From assembly GCA_943330925.2 (NCBI GenBank), contig CALQJP020000032.1, forward strand, positions 1 to 13,212: a stretch of DNA of 13,212 nt. Direction: 5' to 3'. The notes beneath the pieces are model-generated. The model saw only the letters and a program-made list of their open reading frames with translations. It had not been told where the DNA came from and searched no databases. Source of the DNA: Chryseobacterium gleum (GTDB taxonomy: Bacteria > Bacteroidota > Bacteroidia > Flavobacteriales_D > Sanyastnellaceae). Positions 12,934 through 13,212 of the stretch are shown here, piece by piece. Positions within the stretch are counted from its first letter, which is position 1. Every line of letters starts with the position of its first letter. The position numbers and the translations under genes were made by a program.

Positions 12934-13212
12934 TTACTCGGCGCCAACCGGCGGCTGTCCGTATGCTTTCGCACTGTCGTTCAGAATAGCAATGAGTTTC
13001 TTCGACATATCGTTGAAGTAGCGCTTGGTGCGGTATCCCACAACCCATTCGATACCGCGCACCGCATTGGTCAGGAACATCTCATCGGCAGCCAGCAGGT
13101 TGTGCGGATTGAGGGTGCATTCGTACACCTTGATTTTGTTTTCCAGCGCGAGGTTGATGATGTTCATGCGCATAGTGCCTGCAACAGGGCCATCTTCGAG
13201 CGTGGGGGTATA
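12934..13212 (-). CDS. Class IV aminotransferase / aminodeoxychorismate lyase-like, C-terminal part
   Basis: The last 92 residues of a PLP enzyme whose 5' part lies right of the window; the frame is open to base 13212 and ends at TAA (12934-12936). Visible marks are LEDGPVAGTMR, corresponding to the G-x-x-G-T-x-R turn that binds the PLP phosphate, and DEMFLTNAVRGIEWVVGYR, matching the E-x-F-L-T-N-S/A-x-R-G-I pattern common in Bacteroidota PabC-like proteins. Fold type IV enzymes of this kind include PabC (folate synthesis), branched-chain and D-amino-acid aminotransferases. The LTNAVRGI element favours a PabC-like role, but the catalytic Lys and substrate-specific residues are not in view. 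No gene symbol is assigned. Confidence 0.8.
   Translation of the reverse strand, partial: YTPTLEDGPVAGTMRMNIINLALENKIKVYECTLNPHNLLAADEMFLTNAVRGIEWVVGYRTKRYFNDMSKKLIAILNDSAKAYGQPPVGAE

Overview
The window looks like chromosomal DNA of a Bacteroidota bacterium, probably a free-living or gliding lineage near Flavobacteriales or Cytophagales. Support comes from a PorT-type type IX secretion protein, a Bacteroidota-style Rho with a very long Gln-rich insert, a DUF4199-like membrane protein, a Bacteroidota-type tyrosine recombinase, promoter boxes of the TTTG / TAnnTTTG kind, and the lack of clear Shine-Dalgarno sites. Most of the content is housekeeping; the unusual material lies between genes and at the left edge.

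Layout. Bases 1-506 (minus) hold the N-terminal part of a tyrosine recombinase that runs off the window. It is followed on its upstream side by an intact tRNA-Ser(UGA) gene (minus) with its own terminator and promoter, and then by a decayed second tRNA-Ser copy with a duplicated, damaged promoter. This looks like the edge of an integrative element at a tRNA locus. A lone membrane sensor histidine kinase (plus, 1361-2680) converges on a minus-strand operon of purE, a flavin-reductase-like protein and an acyltransferase (5139 down to 2713). The last two genes abut: one opal stop, then a TTG start in the same frame.

Divergently from purE, a plus-strand group runs rho, a DUF4199-like protein, porT, an FtsB/DivIC-like septum protein (followed by a hairpin terminator) and an outer-membrane beta-barrel protein of unknown role. 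Converging on it is a minus-strand pair: a MauE/DoxX-thioredoxin fusion with four paired-cysteine motifs, and a GT-B-like surface-glycan protein starting with GTG 2 nt after its stop. The right edge holds the C-terminal part of a class IV aminotransferase / aminodeoxychorismate-lyase-like protein (minus).

The most unusual structure is a set of intergenic tracts that all repeat with a 7-bp period but use different unit sequences: TGGCGAG (about 1091-1118, with a diverged inverted partner at 1232-1266), TTAGGTG/TTAGGTA (5173-5200, inverted against 16 phased units at 5226-5337), and TAGTGAC followed by AATCCGT-like units (10278-10361, filling a convergent gap from stop to stop). Their role is unknown. 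No CRISPR array, insertion sequence, rRNA or known defence operon was seen.
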